A stretch of 64,000 bases of DNA. Origin: Gnetum montanum. Lineage: Eukaryota; Streptophyta; Gnetopsida; Gnetales; Gnetaceae. Positions within the stretch are counted from its first letter, which is position 1. Each line of letters starts with the position of its first letter. Location of the stretch: NCBI GenBank assembly GCA_015680685.1, contig MNCI01008572.1, positions 991,017-1,055,016 on the forward strand. The letters are read 5' to 3'. The translations under genes were made by a program, and so were the position numbers. Under the pieces are notes generated by a model that had not been told where the DNA came from, ran no database searches, and saw only the letters and a program-made list of their open reading frames with translations. Positions 27,016-38,112 of the stretch are shown one piece after another.

Positions 27016-28980
27016 TGTAACACCTCTATTAATTATCTATAATGTCTTATAAATAACTAGTAGAGATGCTACAAAACCCTAAGGATTTGGATTTAACCTT
27101 GATTTAGTAATTCAAAAGGAAGATGTGAAATAACTAAACATTATTAATTAGAACATAAATATGGTAGAGTAATACAACATAACAAAATTTCATATTAGTG
27201 GCATACATAATTAAATAAAATTTACTTAAAGAAAAATTGAGATTTTTGCAGCCATAAAAAATGTAGATATTAAAAAATTTCATAAGTTTTAATACAATAG
27301 TACACAAAATAACAATTTCAATGACACTTGTTTTGTCTCAATTGGACATCTAGAAATAAAGATATTCACATTTCAAGTTTACTAAATTAAATATTAAAAT
27401 TAAAAATAATAATTAAATAAAATATTAATATATAATAAATAATATTAATTTTTGCTAAATATATAGCACATCCTGAAATAAAAAATGATTATTGCAATGT
27501 CATAGTCCAAATAGCATAGACAACAATTTCATATCTATCATACTTTATTATTTATTCACNTAATCTAAAGAGTATACATTTTCTTCAAGCATCTTTAAAG
27601 GCTAGCTTTTGGTTATCCTCACCACTAAAGGGACACACCAGTAGGTTTTAGAATAACCTCACTACTATTATCATATTATCCTTATGACTCTAAATGAGCC
27701 ACTCATGGCTGGCTCTTGGCAGTAGCCTTACTATTGACATCCTCAAAGATAGAGGCACATGTATCATTGAAAGGATAGGTCTTAACTATGCCTTAGCACA
27801 TACCACTAGACTCAATTGCTTAGTGCCATGGTCTCGACTAGTTTCTCAGCCTCACATGAACTTATGAAACAAAATCCAAGGTAGGAAATCCATCCAAACC
27901 CTTGTTCCTATGGGGTGGATCCCACTAAGGATCACTCCACTACTACATGCAAATGGGGACATTTAAAAGATTTGTAGCTCCTACTACCAATTAAGTAAAA
28001 TTAGTCACATATATATTATAATTTTATTTCAAAATTCAAAAGATTTCCAAAATAGTCAAATTTTCACAAAATTCTGGCAAAATCATATTTGTATCAAGAG
28101 TTGATCCAAAATAATCATAAAATATTTGAGAAGAAAGTTGGGCAAAGTTTTCAAAATTTCAGAAATTCACCAAAAAGACAAAAAATTGGTTTAGATAGGA
28201 TTAAAAAAATTGAATTTCATTTAAAAACAAGTCCAAATTGATGAAAATTTGGCAAAATCTTGACATAATAATTAAAGTCATAGAAAAATAACAAAAAACT
28301 AGAAGTAGAAAAAAAGTGTACAAAATCCACAACAAAATAGGAGAGTGACATGAAAAAGAAAGTACAATAAGCCTTCTTATCATGTTGACAGAGCTTTTAG
28401 AATCTTCTTATTTTCTTCTTTATCGCATAGATGCCCAAAATTATTTATTTATAAGGAAAAATTCACATGCAACATGATACTTGGGCTTGGTACGTATTCA
28501 AAAGTAGAAGAAACATGACTAAAATTAGGTTGGAAATGAAGAAACATGGTAAAAAATCATTTATGTTTAGAACAGAAAATAGAAAACCCAAATGTACAAG
28601 CAATGTGGCACAAATGAGAAACAAGGTGGTGATACTTGGGCTTGGTACATATTCAAAAATAGAAGAAACATGACTAAAATCAGGTTGGAAATGAAGAAAC
28701 ACAGTAAAAAATGATTTATGTTTAGAATAGAAAATAGAAAACCCAAATGTATAGGCAAGGTGGCACAAACAAGAAACAAGGCGGTGAGAAAAGATATGTA
28801 TTACATAAGATGTATATATGTTATATATATATAACAGATATTTTAATTGCCTTATGTTTTACATGAAGAAGAAACCACCTTTTAATTTTCTTTTCTAAAT
28901 TTGAGTTTACCCTTTTCTTCTATAATCATTCATAAACTCATTTATAAATTTTCTCCTTCAACTAATACATGATAAAAGTA
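27016..28980. repeat. Insertion inside element C gag, probably an LTR
   Basis: About 1.97 kb of AT-rich, non-coding DNA starting TGTAACACCTC interrupts the gag homology. The start is typical of a gypsy LTR, but I could not find the matching end or a target duplication. It contains a 155-bp tandem duplication (28475-28784), a short TA microsatellite (about 28812-28842) and one unresolved base (N at 27560). No ORF in it is credible. Confidence 0.45.
28475..28784. repeat. 155-bp tandem duplication
   Basis: Two copies in direct orientation, 28475-28629 and 28630-28784, each beginning TGATACTTGGGCTTGGTAC and ending AACAAGG(T/C)GG. They differ at about ten positions, so this is a real, older duplication and not an assembly echo. 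Confidence 0.9.
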
Positions 28981-28984
28981 AAGG

Positions 28985-29261
28985 CAAATACAATAGATGT
29001 GACAACTATAGAGACCAAGATAGAGGACATAGAAATGAGAGAAGGCATAACAAGCAACACAAGAGAGGGCATTGTCATGATGGAGACCATGGTAAACTAG
29101 ATAGTTATGAACCCTTGCTTACTACCAAGAGCATGATTAACATCAAGAAGATTGTTTATATCCTAACTAAACATTGGAGAAATAGTTGCATCAAGTGGCT
29201 TAACATCAGTAACATTTCCAAATTTGAGGGAGGCTCTAATGTTGATTTGCAACACCATTTA
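28985..29261 (+). pseudogene. Element C gag, central linker
   Basis: The Arg/Asp/His-rich linker (NYRDQDRGH-like) matches the RNHDRGQDHRREGGKHH region of element A. It ends GGAGGCTCTAATGTTGATTT, matching the start of the A capsid. The chromovirus insertion begins at 29262, inside the capsid helix. Confidence 0.6.
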
Positions 29262-30353
29262 TGGAATAGGTTCACTCCATTAATTAATCACCTTCAAATA
29301 CTAAATCCAAATATTATGTGTAGAAAAAACCTGTTTTCAAGAAAATAAGAAAACTAGCTATCTTTAGTTAATTTATTAGAAAATTACAATTGAATTTTCA
29401 AAACCCACACACATTCAAAACCTATCCCACTCAAATGATATTGTAGAGCATGAGGCTATACAACCACCCACTCAAACGATATTGTAGAGCATGAGGCTAT
29501 ACGACCACACAATGGTCGTTCATAATGCAAAAAATAACTAATTAGAGAATCTCTTCCATAATCTGGGACTAAGATCTCAACTCAAAAGTAAGACACAAGA
29601 GAATAGAACACAAAAATCAACACACCACAAGTTGATCTTGGAGCTGAAATCACCAATTGCACTCACTCTCTCTCTCTTGCTTTACTCTTCATTCTCAATA
29701 GCTTTCTTCTTACTCATCCCCTCAACAAATAAGAATTATAATAATATTTATGACAATTAGAAGATAAGAAATCTAGAAACCTTTCCTCAACCCAAATTGA
29801 GGCTCTTTAGATGTTTTCTAAGTCTTTTCATCTTCTTCCTAGCTATTTCCATCCTGTTTCATTACGTTTTGACTATTTCCCAAATTAGGACGGGTGTTTT
29901 TGGAAGTTTCCCTATTTGTACAAATCGTCTTTGACCTTAGGAAGATGTCTTTTCATCAATCAAGTTCTAAAGTAAGACATCTACTATTTTTTGGGACATC
30001 TATTTTGAGTGCTAAGATGTCTCATTATCTAGCAAGACATCTTACTTGAGATGTCTTGTTACAATGGAGACGTCTTGTCCAAGATGTCTCATGTTATAGG
30101 GAGACATCTTGTCCAAGATGTCTCATGTTCTAGGGAGATGTCTTATCCAAGACATCTTCTTCTTAGTCAAGATGTCTCATCTAAGATTTCAACTCAAATA
30201 TCAAGATGTCTACTCTGAACTTCAAATGTCTCCTATTACTTCTAGTTCCCAGCCAAGACTTCTTCTAGTTCTCCAAGATGTCTCTCTGGTATCTAAAATT
30301 TGCAAAATATACACATAGGGAAGAGCAAGGGAATCGGAAGAGGTGTTCCTACA
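29262..30353 (-). repeat. 3' LTR of chromovirus
   Basis: Starts TGGAATAGGTTCAC and ends GTTCCTACA on the + strand. Matches 35106-36207 throughout, e.g. GATATTGTAGAG.(A/G)TGAGGCT and ACACCACAAGTTGATCTTG. Holds the AAGATGTCT array at 29950-30290. Confidence 0.88.
29950..30290. repeat. AAGATGTCT motif array in chromovirus 3' LTR
   Basis: About nine copies of GATGTCT (mostly AAGATGTCTC) and four or five of the complement AGACATCTT in 340 bases, some as close inverted pairs (AGACATCTTGTCCAAGATGT). Spacing is irregular, 15-45 bases. Present in the other LTR too. Confidence 0.85.
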
Positions 30354-30372
30354 CCAGATCTCTTATCCTTCA
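30354..30372 (-). other. Polypurine tract of chromovirus
   Basis: Minus strand GAAGGATAAGAGATCTGG directly before the 3' LTR start TGTAGG. Confidence 0.7.
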
Positions 30373-30381
30373 AAAGTTAAC

Positions 30382-30600
30382 TCATGTGAACAAGAGAGTA
30401 GGGGTAGAAGTGAGCTCCCACTCATATAGTTTGGTATCATGGACCCATACAACATCATTAGTGGATTGGTCATTCCAATGGATCAAATATTCATGCCTCT
30501 TAACTTCCTGAGTGCTAGAAGCTTCCCTTTGCTTAAGTACAATTGCCTTTCTTTCCATCAAAAGCTTGGATTGATCAATAGTGCCATTCAACTCATTGAT
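30382..30600 (-). pseudogene. Chromovirus chromodomain
   Basis: At the end of pol the minus strand reads REASSTQEVKRHEYLIHWND, then a VWVHDTKLYEW segment. This is the chromodomain pattern (YLVKW...TWEP), with the second Trp block as VW. It defines the chromovirus branch; the domain is known to bind modified histones in this group and to guide integration into heterochromatin. It follows the integrase C-terminal region after a frame change. Confidence 0.75.
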
Positions 30601-30606
30601 GATACC

Positions 30607-31660
30607 CTATATGAAATCCTCATCAGTTCGGTCATGATAGTGCATAAGATTTGAAATATTAAAAACAAAAGACATATTAATATCATTGGATAAGCCAATC
30701 TCAAAAGTATTATTATTAATTTTAGCCTTAATTTTGAAAGGGTCCATCTTATTTACTTTCAATTTGGAGAAGTTCACACCTATAAAGTATTTCTTCAAGT
30801 GCATCCAAACCAAGTCACAAATAGCAAACTTATACTTTTGTTTGTTCTCATTCCTCTTCAAAACTATCTCTTTAGCCTTCTTCTCAAGATTTGATTTTAC
30901 TTGTGCATGGAGATCCCTCATCTCTTACACAAAATCAACACTAAGTTGAGCTTCACTGTTAAAGCTCTTCAAAGTATCCACCATCTTTGGAAAAAATCCA
31001 TAGTTCACTTCAAATGAGCTTTTACCAATAGTAACATAAAAAGCATTATTATATGAAAACTTAACATGACACAACAAGTTTTCCCACATATTTGGTTGTC
31101 CATCACATAAACATCTCAATATGTTTAGCAAGGATTTATTCACCACCTCCATTTGGCCATCATATTATGGATGCTATGCACTAGAGAAATTCAATTTTGT
31201 TCCTAAAATTTTCCAAAGGGACCTCTAAAAATGACTTGAGAACTTGAAGTCTTTGTCACTAAAAATATTCAAAGGAATATCATGAAAGTTCACAACATGC
31301 TGAAAAAACAAATTTGTAACATGAAAATCATCACTCACCTTCTTGCATGGAATAAAATGTGTCATCTTGGAGAATCTATCCAAAACAACAAAAATTGCAT
31401 CATTCCCACTCTTGATCTTTTGAATACTACATATAAAGTTCATTGACATACTTTTTCATGGTCCTTTGGAAATTGGTAAAGGCATATAGTGTCCAAGTAT
31501 ACCTTTATCTCTTTTGAACTTCTAACATATTAAGCACACATTCATAAATTTTGAAACTTCTGTTGCCATACTAGGCTAAAAATAGTACCTACCCACAAGT
31601 TCCAATGTTTTATCCCTACCCACATGGCCTGCCCTGCCACTACAACGCTTTTCAAATAAA
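30607..31660 (-). pseudogene. Chromovirus integrase
   Basis: Zinc-binding N-terminus near 31640-31500 (GRAGHVGRDKTLELV then MNVCLIC in a broken frame), catalytic core 31449-31225 (NDAIFVVLDRFSKMTHFIPC and the IFSDKDFKF block), 31152-30925 (WENLLCHVKFSYNNA and SSFEVNYG), and the GPY-type C-terminal region 30921-30607 (KFAICDLVWMHLKK). The core block has SDKD where active elements have SDRD. At least four frameshifts or stops. Confidence 0.85.
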
Positions 31661-31788
31661 ATATTTTTTCTAAAGTCATAATTATGAACACATACCTTTC
31701 CATTCTTAAGTAATAAGTTTTCTTGAATATGATAGTTCCTCCACTAGTCTATCCTACTTGTCAATGGATCTGTGAGGCTCCTCCATAC

Positions 31789-32260
31789 CTACCCAAAATC
31801 ATCATCATGATCATACAAAGAAGTAACATCATCCATACCTTCTGCATGAGGTATGCTAAAATTCACCACATACACCCTTGGTAATGTATTAGCCACAACA
31901 TTGGATTTTCCACTTTTGTGCTTCAATATAAAATTGAATTCTTGTAAGTATGCAACCCACTTGATGTGCTTTTCACTTAACATCTTTTGTAAGTTTAGAA
32001 ATTGAAATACTTTGTGGTTTGTCATCAAAGTAAAATCCTTGTACAAAAAGTAATGTATCCAATGCTTGTCGTATAACTCCTTCTCGTATATACTATACAT
32101 TTGCTTGACTCATTTAAATTTTCAAAAAAGAAAGCAACAAGACTACCTTTTTGTTAAAGTATCCCACCAATGGCCAGTCTACTTGCATCCACCTCCACTT
32201 GAAAAAGCTTCCAAAAATCTATACTTGGAAGCACTAGTTCATTGGTAATCTTTGCTTTCA
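31789..32260 (-). pseudogene. Chromovirus RNase H
   Basis: 32100-31789 reads YSIYEKELYDKHW, then MTNHKVFQFLNLQKMLSEKH and FILKHKSGKSNVVANTLPR, the standard end of the gypsy RNase H (usually DALSR). Upstream part is out of frame. Confidence 0.85.
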
Positions 32261-32559
32261 ACAAGTCAAAGCTTCCTTGGGTTTTGTTATCCCACCTAAA
32301 ACCCTTATTTTTCTTCAATAAAGTAAACATAGGCCATGAATTACCACTAAAAGTTTTGATTAACCATGTCTAAAAACTTACTAAACCAAGGAATGATCTT
32401 ACCTCTCCAACATTCTTAAGAGTTGACCAATCCTGAATAGCCTTTACCATTGTAGCTTCCATTCAAACCTAATTTTTAGAAACCACATGTTCCAAATATG
32501 TGATTTCCCTTTTGAAGAAATGACGTTTTTTTCACATTGATCACCAGTTACCCCTCTTC

Positions 32560-33201
32560 CAACTTAAGAATACCATCCTTAAGTAATCCAAGTGCTCTTC
32601 CTCATTAGAGTTATACACCAAGAGATCATCAAAAAGACAATACAGTATTTACCAATCAAGTCCTTCAATACATCATGCATCAGCCTCATGAATGTAGCAG
32701 GTACATTTGTAAGCTTAAATGACATCATCAACCACTCAAAAAATCCATTTGGTGTGTTGAAAGAAATCTTTGACTCATCACTAGGCCTGATTCTAATTTG
32801 ATGGTAACCACTCTTTAAATAAACTTTGCTAAAGATTTCAGCATTGGTAAGGAAATCAAGGATATCATCCATAGTTAGAATATAAAATCTATACCTCACT
32901 ATTATCTTTTTTACTACCCTTAATCAATGCACATCCTCCATTCATCACTATCCTTCTTTGGTGCTAATGCTACTAGAACTACACAAGGTGAAATGGATTC
33001 CATCATGAATCCATTTGCAAGTAACTCCTCTACTTGCATTTGCAATTTAGCCCTTTGATTTGGTGCCATTTGGTAGGTTCTCTTGTTTGGAATGGTAGCA
33101 CCAAGGATGAAGTCAATTTGATGTTGTACATTCCTCTTTGATAGTAGTCCATCCAATTTCCCCTTAAACACCTTGGGAAATTTCTTCTTCAAGCCTAGCA
33201 T
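32560..33201 (-). pseudogene. Chromovirus reverse transcriptase
   Basis: 33201-32920 holds the lead-in (FPKVFKGKLDGLL; LANGFMMESISPCVVLVAL; KKDSDEWRMCID) and 32899-32579 the fingers and palm (IFSKVYLKSGYHQIRI; FKLTNVPATFMRLMHDV). A one-base shift in the run at 32631-32636 puts the catalytic Asp-Asp (complement 32625-32630) and LLVYN into another frame. Another frame change is at about 32900-32920. Confidence 0.88.
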
Positions 33202-33525
33202 ACCTGTAGGAAGTTCAACCTACACATCATCATGGTTAGTAGTAATTGTTATAACAACAAAATGAAAATTAGTTTCATCATATTCTTTAATATATTTCCT
33301 CTTTCTTAGAAGGATTAAGGAAGCATTAAGTGAGCTTTTTTGCCTCACTTGTTTAGTTATCATAGAATCAAACATTGGATTTCATTAGGTCTAGCTACAG
33401 TTCATACATTTCTTGCTCCATTAAACTAAGCACTGTTGTTAAAATTCCAAGGTCTACCAAGAATTATATTAGCACAATCTATTGGAAGCATATCACATTT
33501 TACCACATCACAAAAGCTTCTAGTT

Positions 33526-33783
33526 CTAAATCTCAAAGTACATTTTTCTCACATCTTGGGAAAAATATATAGAAAACCAATGCACTTTATAGGGTCTTAG
33601 ATGAAGATTAGTTACCAAACCCAATTTAGCAACTACCCTAGAGGAAATAACATTTTCTTGGGCTCCCTCATCTATCAAAACATGAATCCATTCCCCACTA
33701 AGCAAACATCTAACCCCAATCCAAAACAACAATTTCCTATTAGGATAATCTCCTCTATTTACATTCCCCATGAATGCACACAA
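33526..33783 (-). pseudogene. Chromovirus aspartic protease
   Basis: Contains LIDEGAQENVISSRVVAKLG; the catalytic triad normally D-G/S-G reads DEG here, so it is probably inactive. Lies between the zinc knuckle and the RT as in all Ty3-gypsy elements. Confidence 0.75.
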
Positions 33784-33889
33784 ATTTAATTTAGAAAAAT
33801 CCTCAAATTTTGGAGCATTAGGATTACCTCTCTAAAGATCTTGGCTTGATGTCTCTTCCACCTTCATGGTTTACACATCCTTGTCCTTA

Positions 33890-35046
33890 GATACCTTGTG
33901 AAGTGAACATTCCCATTGCTTATGTTCCCATTCTCCATACTTGAAGCACTAGATTTTTGATGAGCTGCTACCTTGATCCTTGTATTCCTTGCCTTGGTTC
34001 TTCTTGGCCTTGCCCTTCTCATCATCTCTTTTAGTCTTCTTATCTTGGCTTCCCTCCATATATTCAGATTTGAACCTAGATCCTTTATTTGATTTGGGTC
34101 CATTCTCCTTCCCCTTAGAAGTTTGTTTACTCTAGTTTTCAAATCCACCTAATTTCTTCTCAACCTTGAATGGTAAATCATAAGCCTCATCAAGAGTTTG
34201 TGGCTCATAAAAAGATAACTTCTATTGGTATGTCATTTTGAGACCTCCTAGAAAGATTGAAGTCTATTCATATTCCTACTAGTTTACCTTATCTTGATGG
34301 AATAGATTACAAAATTCGATGTAGAATTCTTTGACATCCTTGTCACCTTGCCTTAGAAATTTCAACTTCATAATGGTTTCTTATCTTTGACAAGACTATT
34401 CAAATTTTCTCTTCAATATGTATTTCATCAAATCCCAATCTATAATAGGTTGATCATTTCTTCTTTCATAACCTTGGGACTCCTTTTCCCACTAAGTAGA
34501 AGCAATACCTTCTAATATGGATTTAGCAATAGGTACTCTAAAGTTATTTGGTACCTCTTCCAATTGGAAACGCTTCTCAAGTACCTTCAGCCAACTTGCA
34601 AAGGCATTGGTGCCATCTACACCATTAAAAGTCTTTAACTCAACTTATGGAAGTTTGGCAACATTTCTAAATGCTCTAGCAAGCCTTGCCTCATCTTCCT
34701 CATCAAGCTTTCCTAAAGAAGAAGTATTGAACACTTTTGGAGTCCCTTGAGTTCACATCTAAGGAATAGGATTTTCTTTCATTAAAATTCTTGGTTGATG
34801 GTTTCCTACACTTCCATAGCTTGATTTTTCTTCCTTTTCATTTGCTCCATCTCCTTTTGGTTGTGAAACTTCTTTATCTGAACATACATGCTTATCTCCT
34901 CTATGTGTCTAAATATGGCTAGGACTGGCATTTCTATCTACCTTTGCACTGATTTCATCTAACTAAGAAGTCATCATCTAGAAGGAAAACTTCATGTTTT
35001 TCATGTCTTGATTCAATGTTTGCACTTGTTTCTTATTGGGTACCAT
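33890..35046 (-). pseudogene. Chromovirus gag and zinc knuckle
   Basis: ATG at 35046 lies about 60 bases from the 5' LTR (MVPNKKQVQTLNQDMKNMKF, then a stop). The capsid core in 34700-34300 shows VELKTFNGVDGTNAFASWL and FRVPIAKSILEGIAS, and FLRQGDKDVKEFYIEFCNLF. The knuckle at 33906-33952 reads CFKYGEWEHKQWEC: the second Cys is Tyr and the Gly of GH is Glu. Several stops throughout. Confidence 0.82.
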
Positions 35047-35105
35047 CTAAAATAAAAAAATGCTCAAAATCCAACAACAATAAAACTAAGCTTCGATACT
35101 AATTA

Positions 35106-36207
35106 TGCTAGAGCATGTTCACTTTACTAATTAATTACCTTCAAATACTCAATCTAGATATTATGTATAGATAAAGATATTTTCGATTTAATAAGAAAAG
35201 TATCTATCTTTAATTAATTTATTAGAAGATTACAATTGGATTCTTAAAATCCACACACATGCAAAGCCTGTCACACTTAAATGATATTGTAGAGTGTGAG
35301 GCTCTACAAATGTATAATGGTTAGTCTTAATACAAGACATAACCAATTAGAGAATCTCTTCCACAACCTATGATTGAGATCTCAGCTCACAAGTAAGATA
35401 CAAGAGAATAGAACACAAAGACTAATACACCACAAGTTGATCTTGAAGCTACAATCACCAATTGCACTCACTCAATCTACTTACTTACTTTCTCTTGCTT
35501 TGCTCTTCACTCTCAATAGCTATCTTCTTATTCATCCCCTCAATGAATAAGAATTACAATAATATTTATGGCAACTAGAAGATAAGAAACCTAGAAATCT
35601 TTTCTCAACTTAACTTAAGGCTCTTTAGATGTTTCCCAAGTCTTCTCACCTTCTTCTCAGTTGTTTTCATCTTTTTTCATCATGTTTTGGCTATTTCCAA
35701 AATTGGGATGGGTGTTTTGAAAAGGTTTTTCTTTCGTACTAGTCGTCTCTAATCTTGGAAAGATGTCTCTATATCATCCTAGCTCTTAGGCAAGATGTCT
35801 ACTAATTTTCTGAGATATGTCGTTTTGGTGGCAAGATGTCTCATTATCTAGCAATACATCTTACTTAAGACATCTCATTAATAGTGGAGATGTATTGTCC
35901 AAGATGTCTCATGTTCTAGGGAGAGGTTTCACCCAAGATGTCTTCTTCTTAGTTGAGATGTCTTTCCTGATATGTCTTCTTCTCAATTGAGATGTCTTGC
36001 CTGAGATGTATTCTTCTTAGTCAAGATGTCTCACCCAAGATGTTAGCTCAAATATCAAGATGTCCACTCTAAACTCTAGATGTCTCCTATCACTTCTAGG
36101 CCCTAGCCAAAATGTCTTTTAGTGCTCCAAGATGTCTCTCTAGTGTCTAAAACCTACAAAACACATACGTAGGGAAGAACAAGGTGGTTGGAAGAGGTGT
36201 CCCTACA
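35106..36207 (-). repeat. 5' LTR of chromovirus
   Basis: Starts TGCTAGAGCATGTTCAC and ends GTCCCTACA. The AAGATGTCT array is at 35755-36145. The primer site on the minus strand reads TTAGTATCGAAGC, a decayed TGGTATCAGAGC. Confidence 0.88.
35755..36145. repeat. AAGATGTCT motif array in chromovirus 5' LTR
   Basis: A dozen or so GATGTCT copies plus a few complements, in the same order as in the 3' LTR with extra GAGATGTCTT units near 35955-36030. Copy number therefore differs between the two LTRs of one element. Confidence 0.85.
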
Positions 36208-37165
36208 TTAATTTGTTAAACCTTTCAAGATTTCTATGCCTTTCAAAATATAGAAAATGATTAGCATAAACTCAAACTATTCCCTAGGACACTCATAAAG
36301 GAGGCAAGGAGCTATTATTGATCCTTGGAACTAAAATATGTTAGAAGATAGAGTATGATGCTGAAGTTATTTAATGACAAATATCAAACATACTCTAGAG
36401 TGTTCAACTTAAGGAAATAAATTCAAGAGCAAAAATAAGGAAATCATGAATCCTTTGATGTAACACTAGGTAAGTACTATTCTTTATTATATAGATTCTT
36501 AAGACATAACTTCTTTTAATAGGAACAATTGAGGCATATCATAGACGAGCTTTAAAACAAAATAAGGAAGACTATTGGGATTTTTGCCCAAGAGAAACTT
36601 TGAAAAATGAGGACTCATTAATTCCAAAGACTAATTAATCAAGTGGTTAATGTAGAAGGGTGATTAAAGAATAATAAGAGTACAAAAGAATATAATAGGG
36701 ATCCATCATTTCAAAAGAAGAGAATCTATCTATATGAGCAAGAGGAAGAAGCATCATTAGAAGAGGTCATCTAGTGAAAAACCTTTTGCATCCAAAAGTC
36801 TATTACTAAAATTATGGTTAAGATTGACAAAATGTAGGACTCCATAAATAAAAAATTCCAATAGGCATTAAAGATATTGAATGAGAATTGAAATCAAATT
36901 GGGGCTAGGAATAAGGATAAGAGAAAAAAACAAAGACACAGTTAGAAACTTCTACTAGTAGAAAGAAAAATTAGCTATAGTGAAGAAGGTTGCTAACTTA
37001 GAAATAAATGATTATGGATGTAACATTTATCAATATGAACATCCAAATGGTTGTTGCCTAGTCATATCACATCTTCAAGAGTCTAGTGCTTATGCTTTGA
37101 ATCCCAAACTTATCAAAAGCCAAATGCCTAGGAGATTTCCTTATCCACAAGGCAAGTATCAATAA
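36208..37165 (+). pseudogene. Element C gag core
   Basis: Resumes the capsid after the chromovirus. LKLFNDKYQTYSRVFNL matches LELFNDKYQMYSRVSNL of element A, and alignment continues to the C-terminal motif GCNIYQYEHPNGCC (37014-37055) and NPKLIKSQMPRRFPYPQGK. More than a dozen stops. The first Cys pair of the knuckle is C-X2-Y here, so the motif is partly lost. Confidence 0.8.
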
Positions 37166-37551
37166 CCCTATCATTAACATACTACTATCCAAGTGGGGCT
37201 TTACCGTAATCTCAAGAATGCTTTCAGTAGTAATACAAAAATCCACATTCATGAGGGATGTCACACAAGGTAGTAATATCCCTATAGGTAAGCAAACCCA
37301 TATGGATACTATGTCGAACCACCTATGTCTTCTGGTGGCTCTACCACTTACGTTTTTAGCTCACCATTACTATCCTATTGAATTCTACAAACTACTCATC
37401 TCATAGGTTGAATATGCATCTTATGCTTCCACCACTCTTATCAACACTTCCAATCACACTAGTTTCTTTGCCACCTACTGCATCACTTATGCAAGGTAAG
37501 ATTCCATTGTAGCCATAACAACAGAATGTAGCAAGAGTAGATAACATGTAA

Positions 37552-38112
37552 GTGGATAACAAATCAAATGACTTAAAGCATAAGCCTCGGAAACATTCTT
37601 TCCTTAGACTTATCAATCCATCCAAACCTATGCAAGCATCAGTGCTTGTGGATCCCACATCAACACTAACAACCGTCAATATCTCACATGAGTCACTTTC
37701 AAACTCAAGTTCAAATGTACAAACTGTAATCCTAATCCATGTTATTACTAATTTGATTAAAGTAGGGAGTCTTTAAAAAAAAAAAGGATCCTAGAACTTA
37801 CAAATTCTAGGAAATGCACCATGTAAAGATCTACTAGACATAGGTTCTAAAGTTAACTTGATCTCTCAAAATATGTGTAAAGTTTGGAACTTGTTGTCTC
37901 TAAAAATGTGCATCATCCAATTAGAGGTTGTTGATCAATCCATCATAGTTTCATTGAAGAAGGTGAAGGACATTGTAACCATCATTGGTGGATGGTCTAA
38001 TTTAGTAGATTTCCTTGTGATCAATGTGAAAAAAGGGGGGAATTTTCCTATGATCATGGGAAAAGCATGGCTTAGCACCATTAATGATAAGCTAGGTATC
38101 TAATACCTCTTC
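37552..38112 (+). pseudogene. Element C aspartic protease
   Basis: After a linker with the same SNSSSNVQTV.. pattern as element A, the catalytic loop reads LLDIGSKVNLISQNM (Asp at 37837-37839), better kept than in element A where it is LLNSS. The C-terminal FPMIMGKAWLSTIN (for ILGRPWL) is at about 38043-38084. The frame is closed upstream by a stop in the linker and downstream at 38101. This pair of copies is what identifies the domain. Confidence 0.8.

Larger units (their letters stand above)
29262..36207 (-). mobile_element. Chromovirus (Ty3-gypsy with chromodomain), broken
   Basis: A full-length element on the minus strand: 5' LTR 35106-36207, decayed Met-type primer site just below 35106, gag, zinc knuckle, protease, RT, RNase H, integrase, chromodomain, polypurine tract (about 30354-30372), 3' LTR 29262-30353. 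Every domain is recognisable but none is intact. It lies within element C gag. The flanking bases ATTTA and TTAAT do not form a clean duplication. LTR lengths are 1092 and 1102 bp with many differences. Confidence 0.9.

Noticed and set aside
28463-28779. Minus-strand ORFs with repeated protein units
   Set aside because: They only translate the 155-bp tandem duplication and end without a domain.
29950-30290. CRISPR-like array of AAGATGTCT
   Set aside because: The units are too short, irregularly spaced and in both orientations; this is a plant LTR.
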